Shown here: positions 1 to 7,963 of the stretch, one piece after another
Position numbering within the stretch: position 1 is the first letter of the stretch
Layout: the number at the start of each line of letters is the position of its first letter
NCBI RefSeq assembly: GCF_001426745.1
Contig: NZ_LMFI01000004.1
Coordinates: 1-55,590 of the forward strand
DNA length: 55,590 nt
Direction of reading: 5' to 3'
Origin: Nocardioides sp. Root140
Lineage (GTDB): Bacteria > Actinomycetota > Actinomycetes > Propionibacteriales > Nocardioidaceae
The notes under the pieces: generated by a model
Seen by the model: the letters and a program-made list of their open reading frames with translations, nothing else
Database searches by the model: none
Told to the model about the DNA's origin: nothing
Program-made: the position numbers and the translations under genes

Positions 1-62
1 CGAAGGCCAAGCTGTCAAACGCCATCACCGACAACATCGGCATAGTTCGAACGTCGGCATAG

Positions 63-94
63 GACTTCAAATGCCGACGTCGGCATTTGAAGTC
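63..94. repeat. 32-bp perfect palindrome at the truncated end of the IS
   Basis: Bases 63-78 are the exact reverse complement of 79-94 with no spacer. The right edge (codons for D and F of the transposase) is where recognisable OrfB ends, so the palindrome marks a rearrangement junction, a fold-back event, or an assembly chimera. Confidence 0.95.
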
Positions 95-95
95 G

Positions 96-580
96 GCCAC
101 CCACAGCTGGTTCGGGCCGGTCGCTGCGAACTTCCGCTTCACCAGATCCTCGGGACGCTCGGTCTCAGCACCGTCGCCGATGGTGGTCTTGCGGAACTTC
201 TCCCGCGGGATCCCCCGCAAGCCCTCGGCGCGCATCAGCCGCTCCACGGTGCACCGGGCGACCTTGACGCCTTCGCGGTTGAGCTCGGCGTGGATCTTCC
301 GGGCGCCGTAAACACCCAGGTTCGCCTTGTGGGCGACCTTGACGCCTTCGCGGTTGAGCTCGGCGTGGATCTTCCGGGCGCCGTAAACACCCAGGTTCGC
401 CTTGTGGGCGACCTTGATGTCCTCGACCAGCTCGGCGTCACGGATCGCGCGTGCCGAGGGCGGTCTGGTCTTGGCCGCGTAGTAGCTGCTCGGGGCGATC
501 TGCACGCCGGCGTTCCTCAGCACGCCGCAGATCGGCTCGACCCCGACCTCACGCCCGTCGACAACGTCGTGGCGATGGGC
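96..580 (-). pseudogene. IS3-family OrfB transposase, truncated, with internal duplication
   Basis: From a GTG at about 580 the minus strand reads VVYIDAHRHDVVDGREVGV and then an OrfB N-terminal region ending in GPNQLWVADF, which carries the first Asp of the DDE catalytic triad. The second Asp and the Glu are absent because homology stops at the 32-bp palindrome at 63-94. A 75-bp segment (256-330) is repeated exactly at 331-405, giving an in-frame second copy of a 25-residue block that starts HKANLGVYGARK. An IS3 OrfB of normal length would be about 280-300 residues, so less than 60 percent remains. Not functional. Confidence 0.85.
256..405. repeat. 75-bp perfect tandem duplication inside the transposase remnant
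   Basis: Bases 256-330 and 331-405 are identical and directly adjacent. The unit is a multiple of three, so the OrfB frame stays open and 25 residues are doubled. Confidence 0.97.
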
Positions 581-594
581 GTCGATGTAGACCA

Positions 595-916
595 CTACCT
601 GTTCGTGGGGCGGTCGAGCTCCGCCGCGAAGAAAGCCGCCGAGGTCTTCAAGATGTGGTTCGCCCGCCGCAGCTCGCGGACTTCGCGCTCGAGGTCGGCC
701 AGCCGCTGCGCATCACTGGTTGTGGTGCCGGGCCGGACGCCACCGTCAATCTCGGCCTGTCGGACCCAGTTGCGCAGGGTCTCAGGGTGCATGCCGAGCT
801 GGTCGGCGACACGGGGCGATCGCGCCCTGCTTTGTCGCCGGGTCCTGGCGGAGCTCCACCGCCATCCGGGTGGCCCGCTCACGCAGCTCGTCGGGGTACT
901 TCCTGGGTGCTGCCAT
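595..916 (-). pseudogene. IS3-family OrfA transposase, frameshifted
   Basis: Reading from the ATG at 916 gives MAAPRKYPDELRERATRMAV, a typical IS3 OrfA start. The frame then breaks at a run of four G (813-816 on the plus strand). In the next frame it continues as RVADQLGMHPETLRNWVRQA, followed by the leucine-zipper-like segment DLEREVRELRRANHILKTS and the common ending AAFFAAELDRP. Removing one base from the four-G run restores a single frame of about 107 residues, so this is a +1 frameshift. The helix-turn-helix (MHPETLRNWV) and the zipper are intact. The damage is either real decay or a homopolymer read error. Confidence 0.85.
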
Positions 917-1015
917 GACTCTCATCCTCCATGGATTGAGAGCCTCCATCAGACCCGAGGCGATTCAACCCCGAAAGCCTGCACGGGCGTGGCGGGTAGA
1001 GAACAGAGGTGAGTC

Positions 1016-1621
1016 ATGAGGAAACTTCCGGCAAAGCTGGCCACCCAGCTGTACGGCGCGGCCGAGCTCATCGCGGAACGGGGGCTGGACGGCACCAAGA
1101 TCGACGACATCGCCGAGGTCACGGGTATCCCCAAAGCCACCATCTACTACCACCTGGACGGGAAGAACGGGGTGCTGGCATTCCTGCTGGGTGACCTGCT
1201 CGACCTCATCGCAGGGGAGGTCGGTGTCGCCGTCTCAACTCAGGAGGACGCGCGGAGCCGCCTCGAGGCCGCCGTTGCCGCGCAACTGGCCGTCATGGTC
1301 GAGCACCCGTTCCTGTGCCGGGCCCTGGTGGGCGACCTGGGGCGAGCCACCCGGCTGCCCGACCTCGCCGATGCATTGCGCAGTGCGTTCTACGAGCCGA
1401 TCGAGCAACTGCTGGCCGACGGGTCACTGCGCCGGGTCGCCGACCCGAGTGCGGTCGCCATGGGCGTCTTCGGTGCCATCACCGTCGCCGGCCTCAGCGC
1501 CGCAGTCGAAGGTCCCTCAGAGGATCCGTCTGCGGATGCGGCACGATTCGCAGCGGCGATCTGCGCATTGATCCTCAACGGCCTTGCGACCCCCACCACG
1601 CCCGAAGATCGCGAGCCATGA
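1016..1621 (+). CDS. TetR/AcrR-family transcriptional regulator
   Basis: A 201-residue protein with the N-terminal TetR helix-turn-helix at about residues 26-50 (KIDDIAEVTGIPKATIYYHL) and an alpha-helical C-terminal ligand/dimer domain of typical length. The ATG at 1016 follows an AGAGGTGAG ribosome site. Proteins of this family are DNA-binding repressors released by a small ligand. No obvious target operon is adjacent: the IS remnant lies upstream and the PAS kinase gene converges from the other side with a 27-base gap. The ligand and targets cannot be told from sequence. The IS end sits 49 bases upstream, so the native promoter may be lost. Confidence 0.9.
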   Translation: MRKLPAKLATQLYGAAELIAERGLDGTKIDDIAEVTGIPKATIYYHLDGKNGVLAFLLGDLLDLIAGEVGVAVSTQEDARSRLEAAVAAQLAVMVEHPFLCRALVGDLGRATRLPDLADALRSAFYEPIEQLLADGSLRRVADPSAVAMGVFGAITVAGLSAAVEGPSEDPSADAARFAAAICALILNGLATPTTPEDREP

Positions 1622-1648
1622 GTCGCGCCCAATCCACAGTCAGTTGTT

Positions 1649-3196
1649 TCACTGGACAGACTGTCCGCGCCGTGACGTGGGAGCGCGTGGTGCGGCCCGG
1701 GGGAGATGAAAGGCGAACATCGCACCCCCGTCTGGCTGGGGTGTGTACCGGACGTCACCGCCATTGAGCAGAAGAAGACGCCGGACGATGTAAAGGCCGA
1801 GCCCGCTGCCCCGCTCCCGGCCCGATCGAGACGCCTCAGATCGGGTGAAGCGGTCAAACAGATGTGGCTCGAACTCCGGCGGCACCCCTGGACCCGCGTC
1901 CGCCACCTCGACGGCAACCGAATCGGTGTCCGTGCGGATGTTCACGACGACTGGTTCTGCGCCGTACTTCAGAGCATTGGTCACCAAATTCGTAACGATC
2001 TGCGTCAGGTGTCCGCGGTCAACAAGCGCCGTGGTGTCTCCCGTTGCGCGAAGGGTGATAGACGACGTCAAACCGAGATTGTCTAGGACTTCGCCAGCCA
2101 CCTCGCTCACGCTCACCGGCGCGGGATAAACGACGAGACCGCTGTCGTCCAGTTCCGAGACCGTCAACGTGTTTTCGAGCAGCGCTTGCACTGAATGCGC
2201 CGCTGCCTTCGTCTTCTGCAGGAAGCTGCGGCGCTCGTCGGCGCGCAGTGAATCCCAGGAGTCGAGAAGCATTTCGACGTACCCCGTGACAACCGACATG
2301 GGAGCGCGCAGGTCGTGCGACAGCATGGCAACCATGTCCCGAAGAGATGCCTCGCGTACCTTGCGATCTGTGATGTCCTGGATCTGAGCGATGAAGTACT
2401 GCGGCGCGCCGTCAGGATCCCGTACCAATGTGACCGACAGCTGCGCCCAAACGGTGGAACCCGACCCGGTGATGTAGCGCTTCTCCAGGTCGTACGCGTC
2501 GATCTCCCCGGCAAGCAGCCGACTGCTGTAATCCACGTGTGTGTCGAAGTCGTCGGGGTGGGTGATGTCCTGGAACGACCGTGCCAGCAGTTCCTGCTCG
2601 GAGTACCGCGTAAGGTTCGCGAACGCTTTGTTGACTTGCCGCAGGCGCCCATCGAGTTCGACCAGCGCCTTGCCGATGGGGGCGTGGTCGAAACTGAGCC
2701 GGAAACGTTCCTCGGATTCCCGGCGCGCTTGCGCCGTTGCCCGTGCCTCGGTGACGTCCTCTACGACTCCCATTGCTGCTACGACCTGGCCGGACTCGTC
2801 TCGAATGGGAGTCAGGTGCTGAGAGAAGATTCGGCCCGCAAAGGGCACGTCGATGGTGTTCGAGCGACCTGCGAGCGCGTCTCGGAACCAAGGCTCGGCC
2901 ATGGTGACCGTCTCTGCAGGGAAGACATCAAAGAGGGTCTTGCCCTCCAGGGCCTCTCGGGAGAGGCCCAGCGCGGCGAGGCCGCTGCCGTTGACTGACA
3001 GGTAGCGCAGGCTGCGGTCAAAAGTGAAAATGGCATCGAGGTCGAATGCACGCATCAGGGGATGGTCTGCTGCTCGCGAGAGGACCTCCAGCGTACGCGA
3101 CCAAGCGTCGGTTGAGTGCGCCCCGTCAACGTCTCCCACTGCCTCTCGTGTGGGATCGCCGAACAGGTCGTGTCGAACCTCAGACCGTGGAACCAA
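1649..3196 (-). CDS. PAS-domain sensor histidine kinase
   Basis: A 515-residue soluble-looking kinase. There are two PAS domains (about residues 45-150 and 160-285, each with a PAC-like end such as VVEDVTEARA and IQDITDRKV), then a HisKA dimerisation domain with the phospho-acceptor His near 294 (LSHDLRAPM). The HATPase domain has an N box (NLVTNALKYG), a G1 box (DAGPGVP) and a G2 box (GSGLGLYIVRRL). I see no transmembrane segment, so it probably senses a cytoplasmic signal. The start is a TTG preceded by GGAG. No response regulator is adjacent, which makes it an orphan kinase here. Its codon use looks less GC-extreme than the conjugation genes, fitting cargo or flanking chromosome. Confidence 0.93.
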   Translation of the reverse strand: MVPRSEVRHDLFGDPTREAVGDVDGAHSTDAWSRTLEVLSRAADHPLMRAFDLDAIFTFDRSLRYLSVNGSGLAALGLSREALEGKTLFDVFPAETVTMAEPWFRDALAGRSNTIDVPFAGRIFSQHLTPIRDESGQVVAAMGVVEDVTEARATAQARRESEERFRLSFDHAPIGKALVELDGRLRQVNKAFANLTRYSEQELLARSFQDITHPDDFDTHVDYSSRLLAGEIDAYDLEKRYITGSGSTVWAQLSVTLVRDPDGAPQYFIAQIQDITDRKVREASLRDMVAMLSHDLRAPMSVVTGYVEMLLDSWDSLRADERRSFLQKTKAAAHSVQALLENTLTVSELDDSGLVVYPAPVSVSEVAGEVLDNLGLTSSITLRATGDTTALVDRGHLTQIVTNLVTNALKYGAEPVVVNIRTDTDSVAVEVADAGPGVPPEFEPHLFDRFTRSEASRSGRERGSGLGLYIVRRLLLLNGGDVRYTPQPDGGAMFAFHLPRAAPRAPTSRRGQSVQ

Positions 3197-3344
3197 GGTG
3201 AACTCCGTGACTTGACCGGTGGTCGGCGGTATGCCCGAGATGGGACATACTTGAGATGGAAAAGGCTACGTCAACAAGCGCACAACGCACCGGATTACAT
3301 ATGTTGGCACAAGCGACGACCCGCGCTGCCCTGCGTACGGCACC

Positions 3345-3755
3345 TCACGGGAACCCGACGGTCTCATCTGGGAGGTGGAGTCCGTCGAGGACCAGCTGTC
3401 CGAGGCGGCGGAAGTCGTTGTCGCGGGCCTTGCTTTGCACCTGGAGGTGGCAGTTGCTAACTTCGCCCGTCGCGGGGTCGCGCAACTCGATCGTGCCATC
3501 GATCCCGGCGTCGACTGTGCGCTCATGCCAGACGTGATCCATGGCGCTGACCCGCTGGTGAATCAGGGCAATCCCAGCGTCGCTGATGTGCGTGCTGCGA
3601 CTTGACCTGCTTACCGCCTCCCACCGGTACCTCGCTTCTGCCGAGGAACCTGGAGAGCCCGGCTCTTTGAGGGTACGAGTCACCTCCGACAGTTCGTGGC
3701 AGGCGCGGTTCAGTTGCGGTGCTACCGGACTTGTATGGGCGCGAAGCGTCGTCAC
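3345..3755 (-). pseudogene. DUF4365-domain protein, truncated
   Basis: The middle of this frame matches the start of a DUF4365 domain: THISDAGIALIHQRVSAMDH, then ERTVDAGIDGTIELRDP, then LQVQSKARDNDF. In intact members the domain continues for another 100 residues or more. Here the frame leaves the family after KARDNDF and stops 23 residues later. The N-terminal 45 residues up to the ATG do not look like the family either. DUF4365 proteins are often found in defence-related or mobile regions. I interpret this as a remnant; the ATG at 3755 is uncertain. Confidence 0.6.
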
Positions 3756-5278
3756 CGGCCACGGCTCTTGGCTGGGATACCGGCGGTGAGTGGTGCCACT
3801 TCATTTCGCCCGGTAGGGCTTTGGTGCGTGTTCACCCTCGCCGGGACTCGTTCATTGCTCGGCATGTGCACCGTAACCACCGCGGAGGCCGAGCTTGTGG
3901 CGTCGATCGTGGCGTCGCTGGCCGCGCGCAGGGTCTCCGCGACGGGCGGGGGGAGTGGCACGAGGCGCTTGGCGAGGATGTCGGCGGGGGAGACCCAGAC
4001 GACGTCGCCCTCGGCAGGCGGGGTAGCCAGGCCGGCCTCGACGTCGTTGTGAGCTCGGCGCGACAGGGCTCGGGCCGGGCCGGTGAGGTCGGGTGCGTCG
4101 GCCTTCTCGGCGACGACGACTGCGAGCTCGGAGCCGGCCTCGATCGCGCGCAGCGAGGCGTGCATTGCCTGGGGCAGTCCTGGGCGGCTGGCGATGACCT
4201 CCGGGCTGGCCAAGGTGGTCTTGTCGTGGGTGATCTGGCGGTACGCGGCGCGGACCTCCGCGGCCGCGCGTGCCAGTGGCTCCTCGAGGCGGGCTCCTGG
4301 GGGAGCGAGGTCGCCCCAGCGGCTGGCCAGGTTGCTCCAGGAGCGTCCTGTCTCGGCGATGGCGGGGATCAGGCGGTCGGAACGCTCGAGCGCGCCGGCA
4401 GTCGCGGCGGCGTCGACGAGGACCATGCTGGCGCCGGCGATCAGGCCCTGGGTGCGGGTGATCAGCAGGATGTTGGACGTTTCGAGTTCCCGGGCCAGCG
4501 CGCGGTGGGTCTGGATGTCCCAGTTGGCCAGCGCTTGCGCGAGCCGGCCGGGGTCGTCGACGGGGCGCATCGCCTCGCCGGCGAGGGCTTGGGCGAACCG
4601 GTCGCTCAGGTAGCTGCGGGCGGTGTTCTCGCTTGCGGAGATCCGGTCGATCCAGGCACCGGTGGGGGCGATCGCGTAGGGGGAGTGGTGCTGCGCCAGG
4701 TGGATCCGGTGCCCGGCGCTGCGGGCGTCGTTGACGCGGTCGCGGCCGTGCTGCTGGAGCGCGACGTTGACGGCGTGGGCGGTGAGGTAGAGCCCGTGCA
4801 TGATCCGGGTGCGTGCTGCCTCGAGGTCGCGGTGGGCGTCGGGCTGCTCGTGGGGGATCTCGGCGCCGTAGCGGCGGACCAGGGCGGCGGCGTTGAGGAA
4901 GGTCTGGGTCATCTGGTCGATGCGGTGGCTGGTTGGGCCTTGCCCTGGCCAGGCGGTGCGGCCGGAGAGGCTGGTCTCGATGGTGGCGGCTTGGGCGGAG
5001 AGGGTGGTGATGGGCCGGTCGCGCTCGTCGACGCCGGGGCGGCGACCGGGCAGGGATGCCCACAGGTCCTCGGCGGCCGCGACCATCGTCGGCCAGCTGC
5101 GCAGCAGGGTACCGGCGGCGTCTCCGTCGACGTCCATGAGGAGCTGGCGCGCCAGGTAGTCGACGTCGAAGAGCATCTCGCCGACGCTGCGCACGTCGCG
5201 CGCGGTAATCGGGATCTGGTCGACGTCGAAGAGCTCCTGGTCGATGTCGGCGTACGCCAGCCGCAGGTCAGTAGCCAA
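3752..5278 (-). CDS. Hypothetical alpha-helical protein
   Basis: An open frame of 508 residues rich in Ala, Arg, Asp and Leu, with no signal peptide, no transmembrane segment and no motif I recognise. The composition suggests an all-helical cytoplasmic protein. The start is probably the TTG at 5278, which overlaps the last codons of the upstream gene, so the two look translationally coupled. The first 60 residues are acidic (DIDQELFDVDQI, MLFDVDYLARQLLMDVDGD). The gene sits at the end of a minus-strand operon with the 119-residue gene before it. It is likely part of the element's accessory set, but no function can be assigned. Confidence 0.75.
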   Translation of the reverse strand: MATDLRLAYADIDQELFDVDQIPITARDVRSVGEMLFDVDYLARQLLMDVDGDAAGTLLRSWPTMVAAAEDLWASLPGRRPGVDERDRPITTLSAQAATIETSLSGRTAWPGQGPTSHRIDQMTQTFLNAAALVRRYGAEIPHEQPDAHRDLEAARTRIMHGLYLTAHAVNVALQQHGRDRVNDARSAGHRIHLAQHHSPYAIAPTGAWIDRISASENTARSYLSDRFAQALAGEAMRPVDDPGRLAQALANWDIQTHRALARELETSNILLITRTQGLIAGASMVLVDAAATAGALERSDRLIPAIAETGRSWSNLASRWGDLAPPGARLEEPLARAAAEVRAAYRQITHDKTTLASPEVIASRPGLPQAMHASLRAIEAGSELAVVVAEKADAPDLTGPARALSRRAHNDVEAGLATPPAEGDVVWVSPADILAKRLVPLPPPVAETLRAASDATIDATSSASAVVTVHMPSNERVPARVNTHQSPTGRNEVAPLTAGIPAKSRGR

Positions 5279-5627
5279 GGCCGCGGGCTTCCCGGATGAG
5301 GTCGCACAGGTCGACGACCAGCTGGGAGCCGTGCAGGTCGGGTCGGTGCAGCGGCAGGGGCCGGGTCAGCTCCTCGGCCTCGGTGAGCAGCTGCAGCGGG
5401 GTGGGCTCCTCGAGCTCGTCCACCTCGACGTCGGGCAGCTCGTAGTCCTCGGGCAGCAGGGCGCTGGCCTGGGAGTGCGCGAGGTAGACACCGAGGCCGA
5501 GGTCGTGCAGCGGCGAGTCGGCGGCCGCCCGGTCGGCGTCGCTCCATACCTGGGTGGCGGCTTGGTGCAGCAGGAGGGCGATCGAGCCGAGGCGGTCCCA
5601 AGTGCCGTCAGCGTTGAGGGTGTCCAC
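5268..5627 (-). CDS. Hypothetical acidic protein
   Basis: A 119-residue protein (MDTLNADGTWDRLGSIALLL...). I chose the GTG at 5627 because an AAAGGAA ribosome site lies just upstream; a longer frame to 5744 has no such site. It is acidic in the middle (ELPDVEVDELEEPTPLQLL) with no membrane segment or known motif. It overlaps the start of the 508-residue gene downstream by 11 bases, so the two form an operon. Function unknown. Confidence 0.72.
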   Translation of the reverse strand: MDTLNADGTWDRLGSIALLLHQAATQVWSDADRAAADSPLHDLGLGVYLAHSQASALLPEDYELPDVEVDELEEPTPLQLLTEAEELTRPLPLHRPDLHGSQLVVDLCDLIREARGLGY

Positions 5628-5706
5628 GGGGGTTCCTTTCGGTCGGAGGTCGGTCTGGCCCATGAACCCACGTCCGGGTCGGTCCTCGCTCCGCTGCGCG
5701 GCGGGC

Positions 5707-5715
5707 TGTGGATAA
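5707..5715 (-). promoter_or_regulatory. Perfect DnaA-box sequence (TTATCCACA)
   Basis: The minus strand reads TTATCCACA, the consensus DnaA box, in the divergent intergenic region between the genes starting at 5627 and 5845. One more perfect copy (14273-14281) and one near-match (14435-14443) occur in another intergenic region. A protein with two DnaA domain IV modules is encoded at 7960-8898. Confidence 0.55.
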
Positions 5716-5844
5716 CTCGGGGTCGTGTCGGCGGCTGGGCACAAACTGGTCTCGTTCGCCTATGTCGTATGGCGGTCGCCGGACGAGCATCGCGGATAAA
5801 GTCAAGAGATTCGCACTAGTGCTGACAGATGGAGGAGGGTCGTG

Positions 5845-6714
5845 ATGATGAGGTTCCCGATGACCGTGCTGAGAGTGGTGACGCTGGCGCCGGCGCTGCT
5901 GGTGAGCTTCGTCCTCACCGTGGTGGTGTGCGCCCTGCTCCCGCCGGCGCTCGGCCTGATCGCATTCCTGGCTGCAGCGGGCGTGCTCGTTGCACTGGCG
6001 CTCGGCCAGTTCGAGGTGCCGGCGACCGCGGCGCTGACCCGGTCGCGGCCTGCGACTGCGGCTGAGCTCCAGGTGATGGGGCCTGTGCTCGCCGAGCTGG
6101 GTGTCCGCGGCGTCGACGTCGGCACCCTGTTCGTACGCCGGCGTCAGAGTCCGGGCACCCTGGTGGCTGCGGCGATCGCGGATGGCGCTGTCATGGTCAG
6201 CCCCGGACTGTTCAACGCCACCTACCGGGGAGGAGTGACCGCTGCGGAGGCGGCCGCCGCGATTGCTCATGCCGTCGGCCGGCGGCGTGCGATCCGGCCG
6301 CGGCTCGAGCTCGCTGTGCTTGCGGCGACGACGCCGTGGCGGCTGGTGGGCGCGTCGTTCCGCGGCGTGGCCCGGGCGTTCGCCTGGCTTCCGTTCATGC
6401 GGCTGGCGTGGACGCTGCGAGGTGTCGTCGGGGTGATCTGCATCGTGCAGTCGGTCGTTGAGGGCCGGGCCGCTCCGGGGATCTTGGGCGGCGCGGTGAT
6501 CGCCCTGACCTACCTGGTGCCGGCAGCCAGCCGGCGGATCGAGGCCGGCGCGGAGGCCGCGGCCGACCAGCTGGTGGTCTCCCTTGGGCTGGGCTCCGTG
6601 CTGGCTGGCCTGCTCCGGCGTCATGGCCATCCGATGACGCTCGAGCGGCTGCAGCGCCTGGAGACGGCCGTCGAGCAGCCGGCGCGGCGGCGGCTGCACC
6701 TGGTCCACGGCTAG
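5845..6714 (+). CDS. M48-like membrane protein lacking the zinc-binding motif
   Basis: A 289-residue protein with two N-terminal hydrophobic helices (about residues 8-50) and a further hydrophobic stretch (about 195-230). Its order of segments matches the M48 peptidase at 45707-46510. Where that protein has the zinc motif HELGH followed by RRE, this one has HAVGRRRA, losing the catalytic Glu and the second His. The third-ligand region (REEATADLF in the other) is represented by AGAEAAADQL. It is therefore probably a non-catalytic relative that binds partners or substrates in the membrane. AGGAGG precedes the start; three candidate starts lie in a row (GTG 5842, ATG 5845, ATG 5848). Confidence 0.75.
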   Translation: MMRFPMTVLRVVTLAPALLVSFVLTVVVCALLPPALGLIAFLAAAGVLVALALGQFEVPATAALTRSRPATAAELQVMGPVLAELGVRGVDVGTLFVRRRQSPGTLVAAAIADGAVMVSPGLFNATYRGGVTAAEAAAAIAHAVGRRRAIRPRLELAVLAATTPWRLVGASFRGVARAFAWLPFMRLAWTLRGVVGVICIVQSVVEGRAAPGILGGAVIALTYLVPAASRRIEAGAEAAADQLVVSLGLGSVLAGLLRRHGHPMTLERLQRLETAVEQPARRRLHLVHG

Positions 6715-6744
6715 GCACGCTCTCTGGCGCTGCAGGTCGGCGAG

Positions 6745-6921
6745 CTACTCGTCGTCCTGGAAGCCGGAGGTGGAGTGGTGCACGCAGCCGTGGCCGTTGC
6801 CCTCGTGCGGCTTGTGGTTCATGCACGGCAGCGAACCCAGCTTGTGGGAGCAGTCGACCCAGCGGACCGTTGTGCGGCCGGGGATGCGGCTGGCGTCCGT
6901 TGATGCGAGCGCGGTTGCCAT
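6745..6921 (-). CDS. Small Cys/His-rich protein
   Basis: A 58-residue protein starting MATALASTDASRIPGRTTVR. The second half is dense in potential metal ligands: Cys24, His26, Cys33, His36, His39, His44, Cys46, His48 and His49. An AGGGGG ribosome site sits before the ATG at 6921. It follows the 76-residue gene (6931-7161) by 9 bases, so both are likely driven by the promoter element at 7215-7248. A small zinc-binding protein is the natural guess, but no family is recognised. Confidence 0.65.
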   Translation of the reverse strand: MATALASTDASRIPGRTTVRWVDCSHKLGSLPCMNHKPHEGNGHGCVHHSTSGFQDDE

Positions 6922-6930
6922 CGCGACCCC

Positions 6931-7161
6931 CTAGCGCCGCGGGCCGCGGCGGCGGCCGAGCTGGGGCCGCTGGTAGGCGGCCGTGTCGGTGTGGTCGTGC
7001 TGGCGCCCGGACCGGTGGACCTGCGCGATCTCGGCGTCGGGGGAGGGGCCGGTGTCGGCGGCCGCGGCCTGGGCGGCGGCCTCCTGGGTGGCCCTGATCT
7101 CCTCGGCGCGCTGACGAGCCTCTTCCTCGAGCGCGGCTTCCTCGCGAGCGGCGTCACTCAT
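6931..7161 (-). CDS. Small charged coiled-coil-like protein
   Basis: A 76-residue protein (MSDAAREEAALEEEARQRAE...). The ATG at 7161 is preferred over an in-frame ATG four codons earlier because GGGAG lies 5 bases upstream. The first 35 residues are an Ala/Glu-rich helix likely to form a coiled coil, while the C-terminus is basic (GRRRGPRR). It is the first gene behind the conserved promoter element at 7215-7248 and is followed by the Cys/His-rich gene. Function unknown. Confidence 0.7.
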   Translation of the reverse strand: MSDAAREEAALEEEARQRAEEIRATQEAAAQAAAADTGPSPDAEIAQVHRSGRQHDHTDTAAYQRPQLGRRRGPRR

Positions 7162-7214
7162 GTGAACTCCCATGGATCCCGTGGACCGGCACAGGCTGCG
7201 CCAGTCCTCCTTGG

Positions 7215-7248
7215 TCTCCTAAGTGCGGATCGGGGGTGGGAGCGATCA
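7215..7248 (-). promoter_or_regulatory. Element promoter motif, copy 1
   Basis: The minus strand reads TGATCGCTCC, then 17 bases, then TAGGAGA (7215-7221). The element ends 53 bases before the ATG at 7161. It matches the eight-copy consensus TGATCGCWCC-N17-TAGGTGA with one change in the second half. Confidence 0.85.
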
Positions 7249-7283
7249 CCCTCGGCGCATCCGTCTTGGCGACCCGGGCCCGA

Positions 7284-7734
7284 TCACGCCGACTGCGCCA
7301 GCAGCGTGGCTCCCAGCTGCTGCGCGGTGTGCTTGAGGACGCCCAAGGATCCGTTCTCACCGGGACGGTCGCAGCACGGATGGGTGCCGAAGCCCTCGTC
7401 GACGACGATGCGGTGCAGTTGGCCACCGCAGGCACGACAGCGCCGGCCGGCGTGGGTGGGGCACTTGGTCGGCCGCCACGGCGCAGGGCAGGCAGGCGGC
7501 CGGCGTCGGTGGGCTCACCTGGTGTTCGCGGTCCCAGTCGCGGCGCTGGCCTAGCAGCGTGGCGGTCTGTTGCCACAGTGCCTGCTCGAGGTGCGCCGGG
7601 GCGGGGCGGCCGAGGGCCTGGTCGACGGCGACTCTGCACAGCTGCTCACCGCAGCCGAGGAGGCGTTCGTCGATGCCGCGGGCGTAGCACCACCGGGCCA
7701 GCGTCTTCGCGGCCAGCGTCAGCTGCTCGTCCAT
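7284..7734 (-). pseudogene. Zinc-ribbon-like hypothetical protein, frameshifted
   Basis: The frame from 7734 (MDEQLTLAAKTLARWCYARG...) looks like a real helical protein up to QVSPPTPAA near 7500. It then becomes Arg/Pro-rich nonsense. In the frame one base on, the sequence continues sensibly with the Cys pairs of CPTHAGRRCRACGGQLH and GTHPCC and ends at a TGA at 7284-7286. A 4-bp tandem duplication at 7487-7494 (ggca ggca) lies exactly at the switch, and deleting one copy joins the two parts into about 148 residues with a putative zinc-binding C-terminus. This reconstruction is inference. It could be a true slippage mutation or an assembly error. Confidence 0.6.
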
Positions 7735-7777
7735 TGACCTGCCCCTTGGCTCTCAGCAGTTGCCTCACAGGCCGCGC

Positions 7778-7963
7778 TCAGCGCCTTGGGCATCGTCGGT
7801 GGCCGCGGCGTACGACTCCTCGCGGGCGAGCGCCTGCGCGCACCTGGCTGGTCTTGCCCTCGGCGGGCTCGGGTCCTGTCTGGACTTCGGGCAGGGCGGC
7901 CTTGATCCCGCCGGCGGTGAGCCCGAGGATCGCGGCCGCGGCCAGCCCGATCAGTGCCTTCAC
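7778..7963 (-). CDS. Small protein with N-terminal hydrophobic segment
   Basis: A 61-residue protein beginning with a GTG that overlaps the stop of the DnaA-like gene (GTGA). Residues 1-23 (MKALIGLAAAAILGLTAGGI) form a signal-like or single transmembrane helix. The rest is short and basic at the end (GVVRRGHRRCPRR). It is probably a small inner-membrane or exported protein translated together with the gene upstream. No family recognised. Confidence 0.55.
   Translation of the reverse strand: MKALIGLAAAAILGLTAGGIKAALPEVQTGPEPAEGKTSQVRAGARPRGVVRRGHRRCPRR

Larger units (their letters stand above)
1..967 (-). mobile_element. Remnant of an IS3-family insertion sequence
   Basis: Both transposase frames of an IS3-type element are recognisable on the minus strand: orfA-like near 595-916 and orfB-like near 96-580. 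The right end is probably at 967, where the minus strand begins TGAATCGCCTCGGG, 51 bases before the orfA start, which is the usual position and style of an IS3-family terminal repeat. The left end is missing: IS-like coding stops at about 95, inside a 32-bp perfect palindrome (63-94), and 1-62 does not continue the transposase. Both genes are damaged, so the element should be inactive. The TetR gene starts 49 bases beyond the right end, so the IS may have replaced its promoter region. Family assignment is from protein recognition; the end is inferred. Confidence 0.8.
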
